Positions 36,235 to 45,649 of a stretch of DNA of 64,000 bases are shown here, in pieces (the first letter of the stretch is position 1; every line of letters starts with the position of its first letter). Under the pieces are notes generated by a model, which was not told where the DNA came from, did not search any database, and saw only the letters and a list, made by a program, of their open reading frames with translations. Made by a program: the position numbers and the translations under genes. Source of the DNA: Microvirga guangxiensis (GTDB lineage: Bacteria; Pseudomonadota; Alphaproteobacteria; Rhizobiales; Beijerinckiaceae); the NCBI RefSeq assembly GCF_900102135.1, contig NZ_FMVJ01000016.1, positions 1-64,000 of the forward strand. Direction: 5' to 3'.

Positions 36235-37655
36235 CAGGCTCGTTCCTTGAGCAAGGCGCGCATGTCGGTGAGTTGGCCTGTCACGGCGGCAGCCGCAGCC
36301 ATGGCGGGAGACATGAGGTGGGTACGCGAGCCGGGACCTTGCCGTCCGCGGAAGTTGCGATTCGTGGTGGAGGCGCAGCGCTCGCCGGGCGGAACGAGAT
36401 CGCCGTTCATGCCCACGCACATGGAGCAGCCCGGCTCGACCCATTCCAGGCCCGCTTCCTTGAAGATGCGGTCGAGGCCTTCCTGCTCGGCCTGCTGTTT
36501 CACCAGCATGGAGCCTGGCGATACGAGGCCGGGAACGCTGGCTTTCCTGCCTGCCAGAATAGCCGCTGCGGCGCGGATGTCTTCGATGCGGCTGTTGGTG
36601 CAGGAGCCGATGAAAACCCGGTCGATGCGAATATCCGTCAGCTTCTGCCCCGGTTGCAGCCCCATATAGGACAAGGCATCGCGGACATGCTCCGCGCGGC
36701 CGGGATCGGAGATCCTGTCGGGATCGGGGACGTCTTGGGTGATCGGCAGGGCATCATCGGGACTGGTGCCCCAAGTCACGATCGGAGCGATCTGCGTAGC
36801 GTCGAGAGAAACCTCCTTGTCGAAGACGGCATCCGCATCGCTTGCGAGCGCCAGCCAGTCGGCGGCCCCTCGCTCGAAAGCGTCGCCTTTCGGCGCATAG
36901 GGACGACCGCGCAGATATGCGATCGTCGTCTCGTCCGGAGCAACCATGCCGGATCGGCCGCCAGCCTCGATGGAGAGATTGCACAAGGTCAGGCGCCCTT
37001 CCATCGAGAGATTGCGAATGGTGGAACCTGCATACTCGATGGCATAGCCCGCCGCTCCATCCGCTCCGATCTTTGCGATCATGGAGAGCGCGATGTCCTT
37101 GGCGACGATACCTGCGGACAGTGCGCCTTCGATGGAAATGCGCATGCGCTTCGGCTTCTTCTGCCACAATGTCTGCGTCATCAGCACATGCGCCACTTCC
37201 GATGCGCCGATCCCGAAAGCGAGTGCTCCGAATGCCCCATGCGTGGCGGTGTGGCTGTCCCCGCACACGATGGTAAGGCCGGGGAGAGTGAGGCCCTGCT
37301 CCGGGCCGACCACATGCACGATGCCCTGGCCGGGGTCGTTGAGATCGAACGACTTCAGATTGTGCTGCGTCGTGTTGGCGCGCAGCTGCTCGATCATGCG
37401 GCGGATCGCTGGATCGATCTGCGCGATGTTTCGAACGCGCGTCGGTACGTAATGGTCTTCGATTCCGAAGGTCAGGTCGGGGCGGGCGACTTCCGCCTCG
37501 CGAGCCTTGAGCTTGTCGAAGGCATGGAACGACCCTTCATGCAGGAAGTGACGGTCGATCCAGAGGAGGTTGTGACCATCCTCACGTTCTACGATCACAT
37601 GGGCATCCCAGACCTTGTCGAACAAAGTCCTCGGCCTTCCAACGCTGGCGCTCAT
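36234..37655 (-). CDS. LeuC-like large subunit of an aconitase-family (de)hydratase
   Basis: 473 residues with the 4Fe-4S ligands in FIGSCTNSR and GCSMCVGMNGD, IVCGDSHTATHGAFGALAFGIG and RCASTTNRNFRGRQG. Overall this is LeuC. However, the substrate-loop segment that in leucine biosynthesis reads HEVTSPQAF is HEGSFHAF here, pointing to another substrate. Candidates from known relatives are dimethylmaleate, citraconate, methylaconitate or homoaconitate. First gene of a three-gene leftward unit; its start faces the flavoprotein gene across 147 bases. Confidence 0.88.
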   Translation of the reverse strand: MSASVGRPRTLFDKVWDAHVIVEREDGHNLLWIDRHFLHEGSFHAFDKLKAREAEVARPDLTFGIEDHYVPTRVRNIAQIDPAIRRMIEQLRANTTQHNLKSFDLNDPGQGIVHVVGPEQGLTLPGLTIVCGDSHTATHGAFGALAFGIGASEVAHVLMTQTLWQKKPKRMRISIEGALSAGIVAKDIALSMIAKIGADGAAGYAIEYAGSTIRNLSMEGRLTLCNLSIEAGGRSGMVAPDETTIAYLRGRPYAPKGDAFERGAADWLALASDADAVFDKEVSLDATQIAPIVTWGTSPDDALPITQDVPDPDRISDPGRAEHVRDALSYMGLQPGQKLTDIRIDRVFIGSCTNSRIEDIRAAAAILAGRKASVPGLVSPGSMLVKQQAEQEGLDRIFKEAGLEWVEPGCSMCVGMNGDLVPPGERCASTTNRNFRGRQGPGSRTHLMSPAMAAAAAVTGQLTDMRALLKERA

Positions 37656-37736
37656 GCCGGCTCGTCCTCTCTCGAGTTCCGTAGAGGAAGGAGGCTATCC
37701 TTATTTGCCTGTCGATGGCAATGCTTGTTTTATATT

Positions 37737-37780
37737 TAAGACAGCTTAGTGTAAGAGCCTTGCGACAGATAACTGTCTTA
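37737..37780. promoter_or_regulatory. Candidate GntR operators between leuC-like and flavoprotein genes
   Basis: An inverted repeat TAAGACAG (37737-37744) / CTGTCTTA (37773-37780) brackets a second palindrome GACAG-ATAA-CTGTC (37764-37777). AAGACAGCTTAGTGT (37738-37752) matches the box at the gntR promoter in 12 of 15 bases. The palindrome sits between a possible rightward -35 (TTGCGA, 37760-37765) and the flavoprotein start, and the left arm lies in the AT-rich leader of leuC. One regulator could thus control both directions. Confidence 0.5.
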
Positions 37781-37802
37781 CAAAACTACGGCAGGGGTGG
37801 CG

Positions 37803-39227
37803 ATGAGCGAAGTCGTTCGGGTGGAGGATAAGGCCTTCGATTTTACTGTCCCTGTAGTGATCGTCGGAGCAGGGGCCGCGGGATTGGTCGCAGGCTTGGC
37901 CGCTCAGGAGGCTGGTGCCGATGTCCTGGTGCTTGAACGCGATGCGCTCCCGCGCGGATCGACCGCCCTATCGGCAGGATTGATTCCGGCTGCCGCGACC
38001 CGCTGGCAACGGGAGGCCGGTATCGCCGACGATCCGGAGCGATTTGCATCGGACATCATGTCCAAGGCGAAGGGAGAGCCGGATCCGGCTCTGGTCGACC
38101 TTGTCGTGCGGGAGGTCGGCCCTGCGATCGAATGGTTGAGCGATGCTTACGGGCTTGCCTTCTCGGTGGTCGACGACTTCAGCTATCCGGGTCACTCTGC
38201 GAGACGGATGCACGGACTTCCAAGCCGCTCCGGCGAAGAACTGATCGATGCGCTTCGCGGAGCGGCGGAGGCCGCCGGAATCGAGATCCTCTGCGAGGCT
38301 CATGTCACCACGCTGTTCGTTAATGACAGCGGTCGCGTCCTTGGCCTTCGCTTCGCGCGGCCTGACGGCACCACAGAGGAGATCGGCTGCGGGCAGCTGA
38401 TCCTTGCCTGCAACGGGTACGGTGGAAACAAGGAACTGGTGAACCGTCACATCCCCTCCTTGGCTCAGGCTTTGTATTTCGGCCACCCGGGCAATCAGGG
38501 CGATGCCCTCCTGTGGGGAGAGGCGCTTGGCGCAGCCACGCGACACCTGTCGGGACACCAGGGGCATGGCTCCGTTGCGCACCCTGCCGGCATTCTCATC
38601 ACGTGGGCGACGATGACCGAGGGCGGTGTCCAGGTGAACATCCGAGGCGAGCGCTTCTCAAACGAGTCTCAAGGCTATTCCGAGCAGGCGGCGGAGGTCC
38701 TCAAACAGCCCGAGGGCGTGGCTTGGGCAATCTTCGACGAGAGGATTGCCGGCATTGCGCGCCAATTCGAGGACTTCAAGCGCGCGGAGGCCATGGGGGC
38801 CGTTCTATCCGCCGAGACGTGGGATGATCTGGCTGTCCGAATGGGCGTGCCAGTGGAGAATTTCTCGGCGACGATGGCCGAAGTCACGCGGTTGAAAGCC
38901 GGCGAAGGCAAGGATTCCTTCGGGCGCCATTTCGAAGGATTAGCCCCTCTGTCCCCCCGCTTCATGGCGGTGCGGGTGACGGGGGCGCTTTTCCATACCC
39001 AAGGCGGGCTTGTGATCGACCGCGACGCCCGGGTTATGGACACGAGCTCCGCACCGCTTGACAACCTCTTCGCAGCAGGCGGGGCGGCCTGCGGGGTATC
39101 GGGGTCCAAGGCCGCAGGCTATCTCTCGGGCAATGGTCTCCTGACGGCTGTAGCGCTAGGCCGGATTGCCGGCCGGGCCGCCGGCCGTGCCGAGGTTGAA
39201 AAGTCGTCCCCGGACGCAGCGCGATAA
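37803..39227 (+). CDS. FAD-dependent oxidoreductase (fumarate-reductase flavoprotein type), copy B
   Basis: 474 residues, paralogue of copy A at 20358-21752. FAD-binding VVIVGAGAAGLVAGL, LERDALPRGSTALSAG, GERFSNESQGYSEQA and ALFHTQGGLVID match closely along the whole length. I chose the ATG at 37803 (AGGGGTGG upstream) over a GTG at 37797. It is the only rightward gene of the island, divergent from leuC-like, and probably shares its operator. Redox of an intermediate carrying a carboxylate is likely; no membrane anchor or heme site seen. Confidence 0.88.
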   Translation: MSEVVRVEDKAFDFTVPVVIVGAGAAGLVAGLAAQEAGADVLVLERDALPRGSTALSAGLIPAAATRWQREAGIADDPERFASDIMSKAKGEPDPALVDLVVREVGPAIEWLSDAYGLAFSVVDDFSYPGHSARRMHGLPSRSGEELIDALRGAAEAAGIEILCEAHVTTLFVNDSGRVLGLRFARPDGTTEEIGCGQLILACNGYGGNKELVNRHIPSLAQALYFGHPGNQGDALLWGEALGAATRHLSGHQGHGSVAHPAGILITWATMTEGGVQVNIRGERFSNESQGYSEQAAEVLKQPEGVAWAIFDERIAGIARQFEDFKRAEAMGAVLSAETWDDLAVRMGVPVENFSATMAEVTRLKAGEGKDSFGRHFEGLAPLSPRFMAVRVTGALFHTQGGLVIDRDARVMDTSSAPLDNLFAAGGAACGVSGSKAAGYLSGNGLLTAVALGRIAGRAAGRAEVEKSSPDAAR

Positions 39228-39304
39228 AGCATCCTCTCCATGTGAGATGGGTTGATCGCCATTGTCCTTGGCGGGCGATCAACTGCTTGCCGCTTCGAGG
39301 CTCG

Positions 39305-39682
39305 TCAATCTCTAAACGACTCGATCAGCCGCTCCGCCGTGGCGCGGTTGAGCGCCATCGGGATGTTGTAGACAAGGGCGAGGCGCATCAGGGCCTTCAC
39401 GTCCACATCATGGGGATGCGGCGAGAGAGGATCCACGAAAAAGAACAGCGCATCGATCCTGCCTTCCGCGATCAAGGCGCCGATCTGCTGGTCGCCGCCG
39501 AGCGGGCCGCTTTTCAAGCGCGTGACGGAAAGGGCTGGACAGCGCTCCATGATGCGGCCCCCGGTCGTGCCGGTGGCAAAAAGCGTGCAGGGGCGAATGT
39601 CGTTCTCGAACATGGCCACGAAATCGGCCATGTCGTTCTTCTTGGCGTCGTGGGCGACGAGCGCCAAAGTCAGCTGCTTCAT
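39305..39682 (-). CDS. mgsA: Methylglyoxal synthase
   Basis: 125 residues; converts dihydroxyacetone phosphate to methylglyoxal, an overflow bypass of lower glycolysis. [13 protein letters not shown] at the N-terminus (catalytic Asp region), ATGTTGGRI (phosphate site), [16 protein letters not shown] and [21 protein letters not shown] are textbook family motifs. The ATG at 39682 is chosen; the frame extends to 39739 into the upstream DUF1194 gene, whose stop lies 11 bases before this start. Confidence 0.95.
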   Translation of the reverse strand: MKQLTLALVAHDAKKNDMADFVAMFENDIRPCTLFATGTTGGRIMERCPALSVTRLKSGPLGGDQQIGALIAEGRIDALFFFVDPLSPHPHDVDVKALMRLALVYNIPMALNRATAERLIESFRD

Positions 39683-39693
39683 GAGATTGCGGC

Positions 39694-40500
39694 TCAGTTG
39701 CTCCAGCGGTCGCGCCACTGCATCTCGCCGGCCAGGCAATTCGTGGGGGGCGCACTCTGAATGCGTTTGATGAGGGGAGGCTGTTCGGGCATGAGGTTGG
39801 CGATCTCAAGCAGGATCTTGGTCTTGATGGCCTCGATGAACTGGTCGCGCTCACGGACGGGAACCGTGAAAGCTCCCTGGCCGCCGATCACGCAGTCTTT
39901 GTAATAAACGTCGAGTTCGGGGATGTCGAGGTAGCCAGGCTTGCGCAGCATGATCGGCAATCCGTTGATGGTGATGCCCTTGGCAAGTGCCTCGTCGCGG
40001 GCCTGCGACACGCCTCGTCCCTGGTTGTTGGGACCGTCGCCCGATACGTCGATCACCTGTCGCGTGGCCTGCATCCCGCTGCTTTCGAGCAGACCCACGC
40101 TGTAATCGATGGCGCTCGAGATCGAGGTCCGCTGCGCGCGACGCAGCGGGGTCGAGGAGATTCTGTCTGCGAAGGCCATCAGGCTTTCGGGGTTGTCGAG
40201 AACCGTCCAAGGCACGATCACCTTCTGGTCCGGCGATCCGGCCCATTCCATGTAGGTGACTGCGATCTTGCCGATCATGCCGCTGCGGATCGCATCATGC
40301 ACCTGGCTTGAGCGGAAGGCTTGCGCGAAACCCTCCCGCTGCAGGGCCTGCTCGTCCGTATCCATGGAGAAGGAGATGTCGACGGCAACCACGAGGGCGA
40401 GGTCGACTTCCGTGTCGCTCTGCGCCCATGCGGGTTGAGCAAGGCACGTCCAAAGCAAAGCTAGTCCTGCGGCCAGATGGGTAAGCCTTGAGCAAACCAT
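39694..40500 (-). CDS. DUF1194 (von Willebrand A-like) secreted protein
   Basis: 268 residues with a Sec signal peptide (about 1-26, cleavage after AWA). The mature part starts with a VWA-type strand and metal site, [11 protein letters not shown] (MIDAS DxSxS), and continues with [16 protein letters not shown]1194 proteins are a periplasmic VWA-like group of unknown function common in alphaproteobacteria. It is 11 bases upstream of mgsA on the same strand, so the two may be co-transcribed, although no functional link is obvious. Confidence 0.85.
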   Translation of the reverse strand: MVCSRLTHLAAGLALLWTCLAQPAWAQSDTEVDLALVVAVDISFSMDTDEQALQREGFAQAFRSSQVHDAIRSGMIGKIAVTYMEWAGSPDQKVIVPWTVLDNPESLMAFADRISSTPLRRAQRTSISSAIDYSVGLLESSGMQATRQVIDVSGDGPNNQGRGVSQARDEALAKGITINGLPIMLRKPGYLDIPELDVYYKDCVIGGQGAFTVPVRERDQFIEAIKTKILLEIANLMPEQPPLIKRIQSAPPTNCLAGEMQWRDRWSN

Positions 40501-40573
40501 CGTATTCTCCTTGGAAGGGGAGGCGGACTGGTTTGTTCAGTGTGCCAGCTTCTGACGCCAGCGCAAGGTTAGG

Positions 40574-41203
40574 TTATGCTCGGCCAACCTTGGCTTTGAC
40601 GAAAGCGAGCGCCGCCTGGAACGCCGCATTTGCATCGAGATGCGTCGTATCGAGCGTGATCGCATCGGCGGCAGGCTTCAGGGGAGCCGATACCCGGTTC
40701 ATGTCGCGCTCGTCGCGGCGACGAATATCCTCAAGAATTGTGGAGTATTCCGTCTGCTCGCCCCGGTTCTGGAGTTCCAGATGGCGGCGGCGCGCACGTT
40801 CTTCGGGAGCGGCCGTGATGAAAAGTTTCACATCTGCGTGAGGGCAGACCACGGTGCCGATATCGCGCCCGTCCAGCACCGCTCCAGGGGGCTGCTCGGC
40901 GAATCCGCGCTGGAAGGCGAGGAGGGCATCGCGAACAGGCTGATAGCCGGAGATCACGGAGGCCGCCTCTCCCATCTGGGCTCCCCGCAGGCGCGGATCG
41001 TCGAGATGGGTTACGTCCAGATTGAGTGCAACCTCGTGGGCCGCATCCCGATCGTTCAGGTCGAGGTCCCGGTCGAGCATCACGCGGGCGACGGCCCTGT
41101 AGAGCAGGCCTGTGTCGAGATGCGCGAAACTGAAATGCTCCGAGAGGCGCTTGCCCAGGGTTCCCTTGCCCGATGCGGCAGGGCCGTCGATGGCGATGAT
41201 CAT
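40574..41203 (-). CDS. cmk: Cytidylate kinase
   Basis: 209 residues; phosphorylates CMP and dCMP. P-loop IAIDGPAASGKGTLGKRL at the N-terminus, LDTGLLYRAVA, and the CMP-binding DGRDIGTVVCP. ATG at 41203 is eight bases after the aroA stop; an in-frame TTG at 41215 overlapping that stop would add four residues. The aroA-cmk order is common in alphaproteobacteria, but the rpsA gene that usually follows is not next here. Confidence 0.94.
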   Translation of the reverse strand: MIIAIDGPAASGKGTLGKRLSEHFSFAHLDTGLLYRAVARVMLDRDLDLNDRDAAHEVALNLDVTHLDDPRLRGAQMGEAASVISGYQPVRDALLAFQRGFAEQPPGAVLDGRDIGTVVCPHADVKLFITAAPEERARRRHLELQNRGEQTEYSTILEDIRRRDERDMNRVSAPLKPAADAITLDTTHLDANAAFQAALAFVKAKVGRA

Positions 41204-41211
41204 GACCGGCT

Positions 41212-42708
<1,497 letters not shown>

Positions 42709-42732
42709 TCACTTCCATGAAGGCAATCACCC

Positions 42733-43113
42733 GTGGCCAAACCGGAACTCGGCTTGAAGCGCCAGTGCATGAGCTGCGGCGCGAAATTCTACGATCTCAA
42801 CAGGGACCCGGCGGTCTGCCCGAAATGCGGCACCGTCTTCCAGGCTGTGGCCCTGAGCCGCGCCGCTGCGCCCGCAGTCGCCCGCGCCGCCAAAGATGAC
42901 GACGAGGATACCGAGCTGGAAGCTGCCGGTCCGGAGATGGTCTCCCTCGATGAGGTCGAGGCTGGCGAGAACGAGAAGGACGTCTCGGTCGATGACGACA
43001 TCGACGTGGGCGACGACGACACCGACGACACTTTCCTCGAGGACGAGGAAGAGGGCGACGATGACGTGTCCGATCTGATCGACAGCGATCTCGAAGACGA
43101 CGAAGAGGCTTGA
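42733..43113 (+). CDS. TIGR02300 family zinc-ribbon protein with acidic tail
   Basis: 126 residues. The N-terminal 40 residues contain two CxxC pairs (CMSCGAKFYDLNRDP and CPKCGTVF) forming a zinc ribbon. The C-terminal 73 residues are extremely acidic, about half Asp or Glu. The family is restricted to alphaproteobacteria and often sits beside aroA, as here. Function unknown; the polyacidic tail suggests binding to a basic partner or mimicry of nucleic acid. GTG start at 42733. Confidence 0.85.
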   Translation: MAKPELGLKRQCMSCGAKFYDLNRDPAVCPKCGTVFQAVALSRAAAPAVARAAKDDDEDTELEAAGPEMVSLDEVEAGENEKDVSVDDDIDVGDDDTDDTFLEDEEEGDDDVSDLIDSDLEDDEEA

Positions 43114-43142
43114 ACCTCAGGCGAGAGCCGATTATAGAGACG

Positions 43143-43165
43143 CCGCGGCGCCCCAAACGCCGCGG
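43143..43165 (+). terminator. Hairpin between TIGR02300 gene and tRNA-Ala
   Basis: CCGCGGCG (43143-43150) and CGCCGCGG (43158-43165) form a perfect 8-bp GC-only stem with a 7-base loop, 30 bases after the TIGR02300 stop. Only a weak ATTTC follows, so termination may be partial. Confidence 0.4.
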
Positions 43166-43173
43166 ATTTCAAA

Positions 43174-43249
<76 letters not shown>

Positions 43250-43262
43250 AATCCCCAAAAAC

Positions 43263-43285
43263 AGCCGCCTCCGGGCGGCTTTTTT
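43263..43285 (+). terminator. Rho-independent terminator after tRNA-Ala
   Basis: AGCCGCC (43263-43269) and GGCGGCT (43274-43280) form a 7-bp stem with a 4-base loop, followed by a run of Ts (43280-43285), 14 bases after the tRNA. Confidence 0.9.
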
Positions 43286-43409
43286 GTTGTCCGCTTCGTT
43301 TTGTGCGGTGCATCAGCCCTTTGTCTCATGGAAAGGGCGGCCATCTTCATTTTTAGTCGCTGCGCCTTAAGCTAAGGCTTGGAATGTTCACTCCACGAAA
43401 GCGGGAACA

Positions 43410-45611
43410 ATGACGCGCGTCCAGACGAACGGCCTCCAGATTGCACCGGTCCTCCACGACTTCATCGAAAAGGAGGCCCTCAGCGGCACGGGCGTATCGG
43501 CGGAAGCCTTCTGGACGGGGCTGGCCGGCCTCGTACGGGATTTCGCTCCCCGCGACCGCGAGCTTCTCGCCGTTCGCGACAAGCTCCAGGCCCAGATCGA
43601 CGATTATCATCGCGCCCGGGCCGGACGTCCCATCGATCAGGCCGAATACGAGCGCTTCCTGCGTGACATCGGCTATGTGCTGCCCGAGCCGGAGGATTTC
43701 TCGGTTGGAACTCAGAATGTGGACGACGAAATCGCCCACATCGCCGGGCCTCAGCTCGTGGTGCCGGTTTCCAATGCCCGCTATGCGCTGAACGCCGCCA
43801 ATGCCCGCTGGGGCAGCCTCTACGATGCCCTGTACGGCACGGATGCGATCTCCGAGGAGAATGGCGCGAACCGCTCCGGCGGCTACAACAAGGTGCGCGG
43901 CGCCAAGGTGGTGGACCGCGCCCGCGAATTGCTCGACCAGGCCGCGCCGCTCGCCAAGGGCAGCCACAAGGATGCGTCGGCTTATGCCCTCCATGGCGGA
44001 GCCCTTGCGGTGAAATTGCGCGACGGCACCGAAACCGGGCTGCGGGATGCCGGGCAGCTGGCTGGCTTCCAGGGCGATGCGGCGAATCCTTCGGCCATTC
44101 TGCTGCGCCACAACAACCTGCATATCGAGATCAAGATCGACCCCTCGAACCCCATCGGGGCCGACGATCCGGCAGGTGTGGCCGATCTCATCGTCGAATC
44201 GGCCATTTCCACCATCATGGACTTGGAAGATTCGGTGGCGGCGGTGGATGCAGACGACAAGGTCGACGTCTACCGCACCTGGCTCGGCCTCATGAAGGGC
44301 GATCTCGTCGAGAGCTTCGAGAAGGGCGGCCGCATTGTCGAGCGCAAGCTGAATCCTGATCGCATCTACACCGCGCCCAATGGCGGCGAGGTCCGCCTCC
44401 ACGGCCGCAGCCTCATGCTGGTGCGCAATGTGGGCCACCACATGTTCACCGATGCGGTGCTGGATGATGCAGGCAAGGAAATCCCGGAAACCATCCTCGA
44501 CGCGGCGGTGACCGCGTTGATCGCGATACACGACCTGAAGGGCGGCAGCGCATTCCGCAACAGCCGTACGGGTTCGATCTACATCGTGAAGCCCAAGATG
44601 CATGGGCCGGACGAGGTGGCTTTCGCCAGCGATCTTTTCTCCGCGGTGGAGGACATGCTAGGGTTGGACCGCAACACGCTGAAGATGGGCATCATGGACG
44701 AGGAGCGCCGCACCACGGTCAACCTCAAGGCCTGCATCCGTGCGGCAGCCGACCGCATCTTCTTCATCAACACGGGGTTCCTCGACCGCACAGGCGACGA
44801 GATCCACACCTCGATGGAAGCAGGCCCGATGATCCGCAAGAACGACATGAAGTCGACCGCGTGGATCAAAGCCTACGAGGACAACAACGTGGATGTCGGC
44901 CTGCTCTGCGGATTGCCGGGGCATGCGCAGATCGGCAAGGGCATGTGGGCTGCGCCCGACAAGATGGCCGACATGATGGCGCAGAAGATCGGTCATCCGC
45001 AGGCAGGCGCGAACACCGCCTGGGTGCCGTCCCCGACGGCCGCGACGTTGCATGCGCTGCATTATCATCAGATGAGCGTGCATGGCCACCAGGCCGAGCT
45101 GAAGTCACGTTCGCGCGCCAAGCTCTCGGATATTCTGACCATTCCCGTGTCGCAATCGAACTGGGCGCCCGATGCGGTGCAGCAGGAGCTCGACAACAAT
45201 TGCCAGGGCATTCTGGGTTACGTGGTGCGCTGGATCGATCAGGGCGTCGGCTGCTCGAAGGTGCCCGACATTCACGATGTCGGATTGATGGAAGACCGCG
45301 CGACCTTGCGCATCTCCAGCCAGCATCTCGCGAACTGGCTGCGCCATGGCATCGTCAGCGAGGATCAGGTGATGCAGACCCTGCGCCGCATGGCGGAGGT
45401 CGTGGATCGGCAGAATGCCGGTGACCCGCTCTACAGGCCGATGGCACCGGGCTTCAACGGCCCCGCCTTCCAGGCAGCCTGCGACCTCATTTTCAAAGGG
45501 GCGGCGCAGCCCAATGGCTACACTGAATACGTGCTGCACGAGCGCCGTCGCGAGGCGAAGGCCGCAGGCGCAGCGGATCGCTCGGATGAAAGCGGCGTCA
45601 AAACCAAATAA
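43410..45611 (+). CDS. glcB: Malate synthase G
   Basis: 733 residues; condenses glyoxylate with acetyl-CoA to malate. NTRG-type length and motifs: [17 protein letters not shown] (active-site acidic residues), [21 protein letters not shown] and [21 protein letters not shown]. Isocitrate lyase of the glyoxylate shunt is not in the window; the ICL-fold protein at 26735-27643 is of the PrpB type. The gene stands alone between terminators at 43263 and 45621. Confidence 0.96.
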   Translation: MTRVQTNGLQIAPVLHDFIEKEALSGTGVSAEAFWTGLAGLVRDFAPRDRELLAVRDKLQAQIDDYHRARAGRPIDQAEYERFLRDIGYVLPEPEDFSVGTQNVDDEIAHIAGPQLVVPVSNARYALNAANARWGSLYDALYGTDAISEENGANRSGGYNKVRGAKVVDRARELLDQAAPLAKGSHKDASAYALHGGALAVKLRDGTETGLRDAGQLAGFQGDAANPSAILLRHNNLHIEIKIDPSNPIGADDPAGVADLIVESAISTIMDLEDSVAAVDADDKVDVYRTWLGLMKGDLVESFEKGGRIVERKLNPDRIYTAPNGGEVRLHGRSLMLVRNVGHHMFTDAVLDDAGKEIPETILDAAVTALIAIHDLKGGSAFRNSRTGSIYIVKPKMHGPDEVAFASDLFSAVEDMLGLDRNTLKMGIMDEERRTTVNLKACIRAAADRIFFINTGFLDRTGDEIHTSMEAGPMIRKNDMKSTAWIKAYEDNNVDVGLLCGLPGHAQIGKGMWAAPDKMADMMAQKIGHPQAGANTAWVPSPTAATLHALHYHQMSVHGHQAELKSRSRAKLSDILTIPVSQSNWAPDAVQQELDNNCQGILGYVVRWIDQGVGCSKVPDIHDVGLMEDRATLRISSQHLANWLRHGIVSEDQVMQTLRRMAEVVDRQNAGDPLYRPMAPGFNGPAFQAACDLIFKGAAQPNGYTEYVLHERRREAKAAGAADRSDESGVKTK

Positions 45612-45620
45612 AAAGGAACG

Positions 45621-45642
45621 GGGCGCTGGTTTCAGCGCCCCG
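45621..45642. terminator. Bidirectional hairpin between glcB and pxpC
   Basis: GGGGCGCTG (45621-45629) and CAGCGCCCC (45634-45642) form a perfect 9-bp stem with loop GTTT, nine bases after the glcB stop and just before the convergent pxpC stop. AT-rich sequence flanks both sides (AAATAAAAAGG and GAATTAT), so it may serve both genes. Confidence 0.75.
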
Positions 45643-45649
45643 AATTATC

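Noticed and set aside
36273..37739. 488-residue open frame opposite the leuC-like gene
   Set aside because: Antisense to a gene with intact Fe-S ligands; the predicted protein has no domain and a biased composition.
17449..39227. Genomic island delivered by an integrative element
   Set aside because: I find no integrase, transposase, flanking direct repeats or tRNA at either edge, and base composition looks like that of the neighbours. Horizontal gain remains possible but is not shown.
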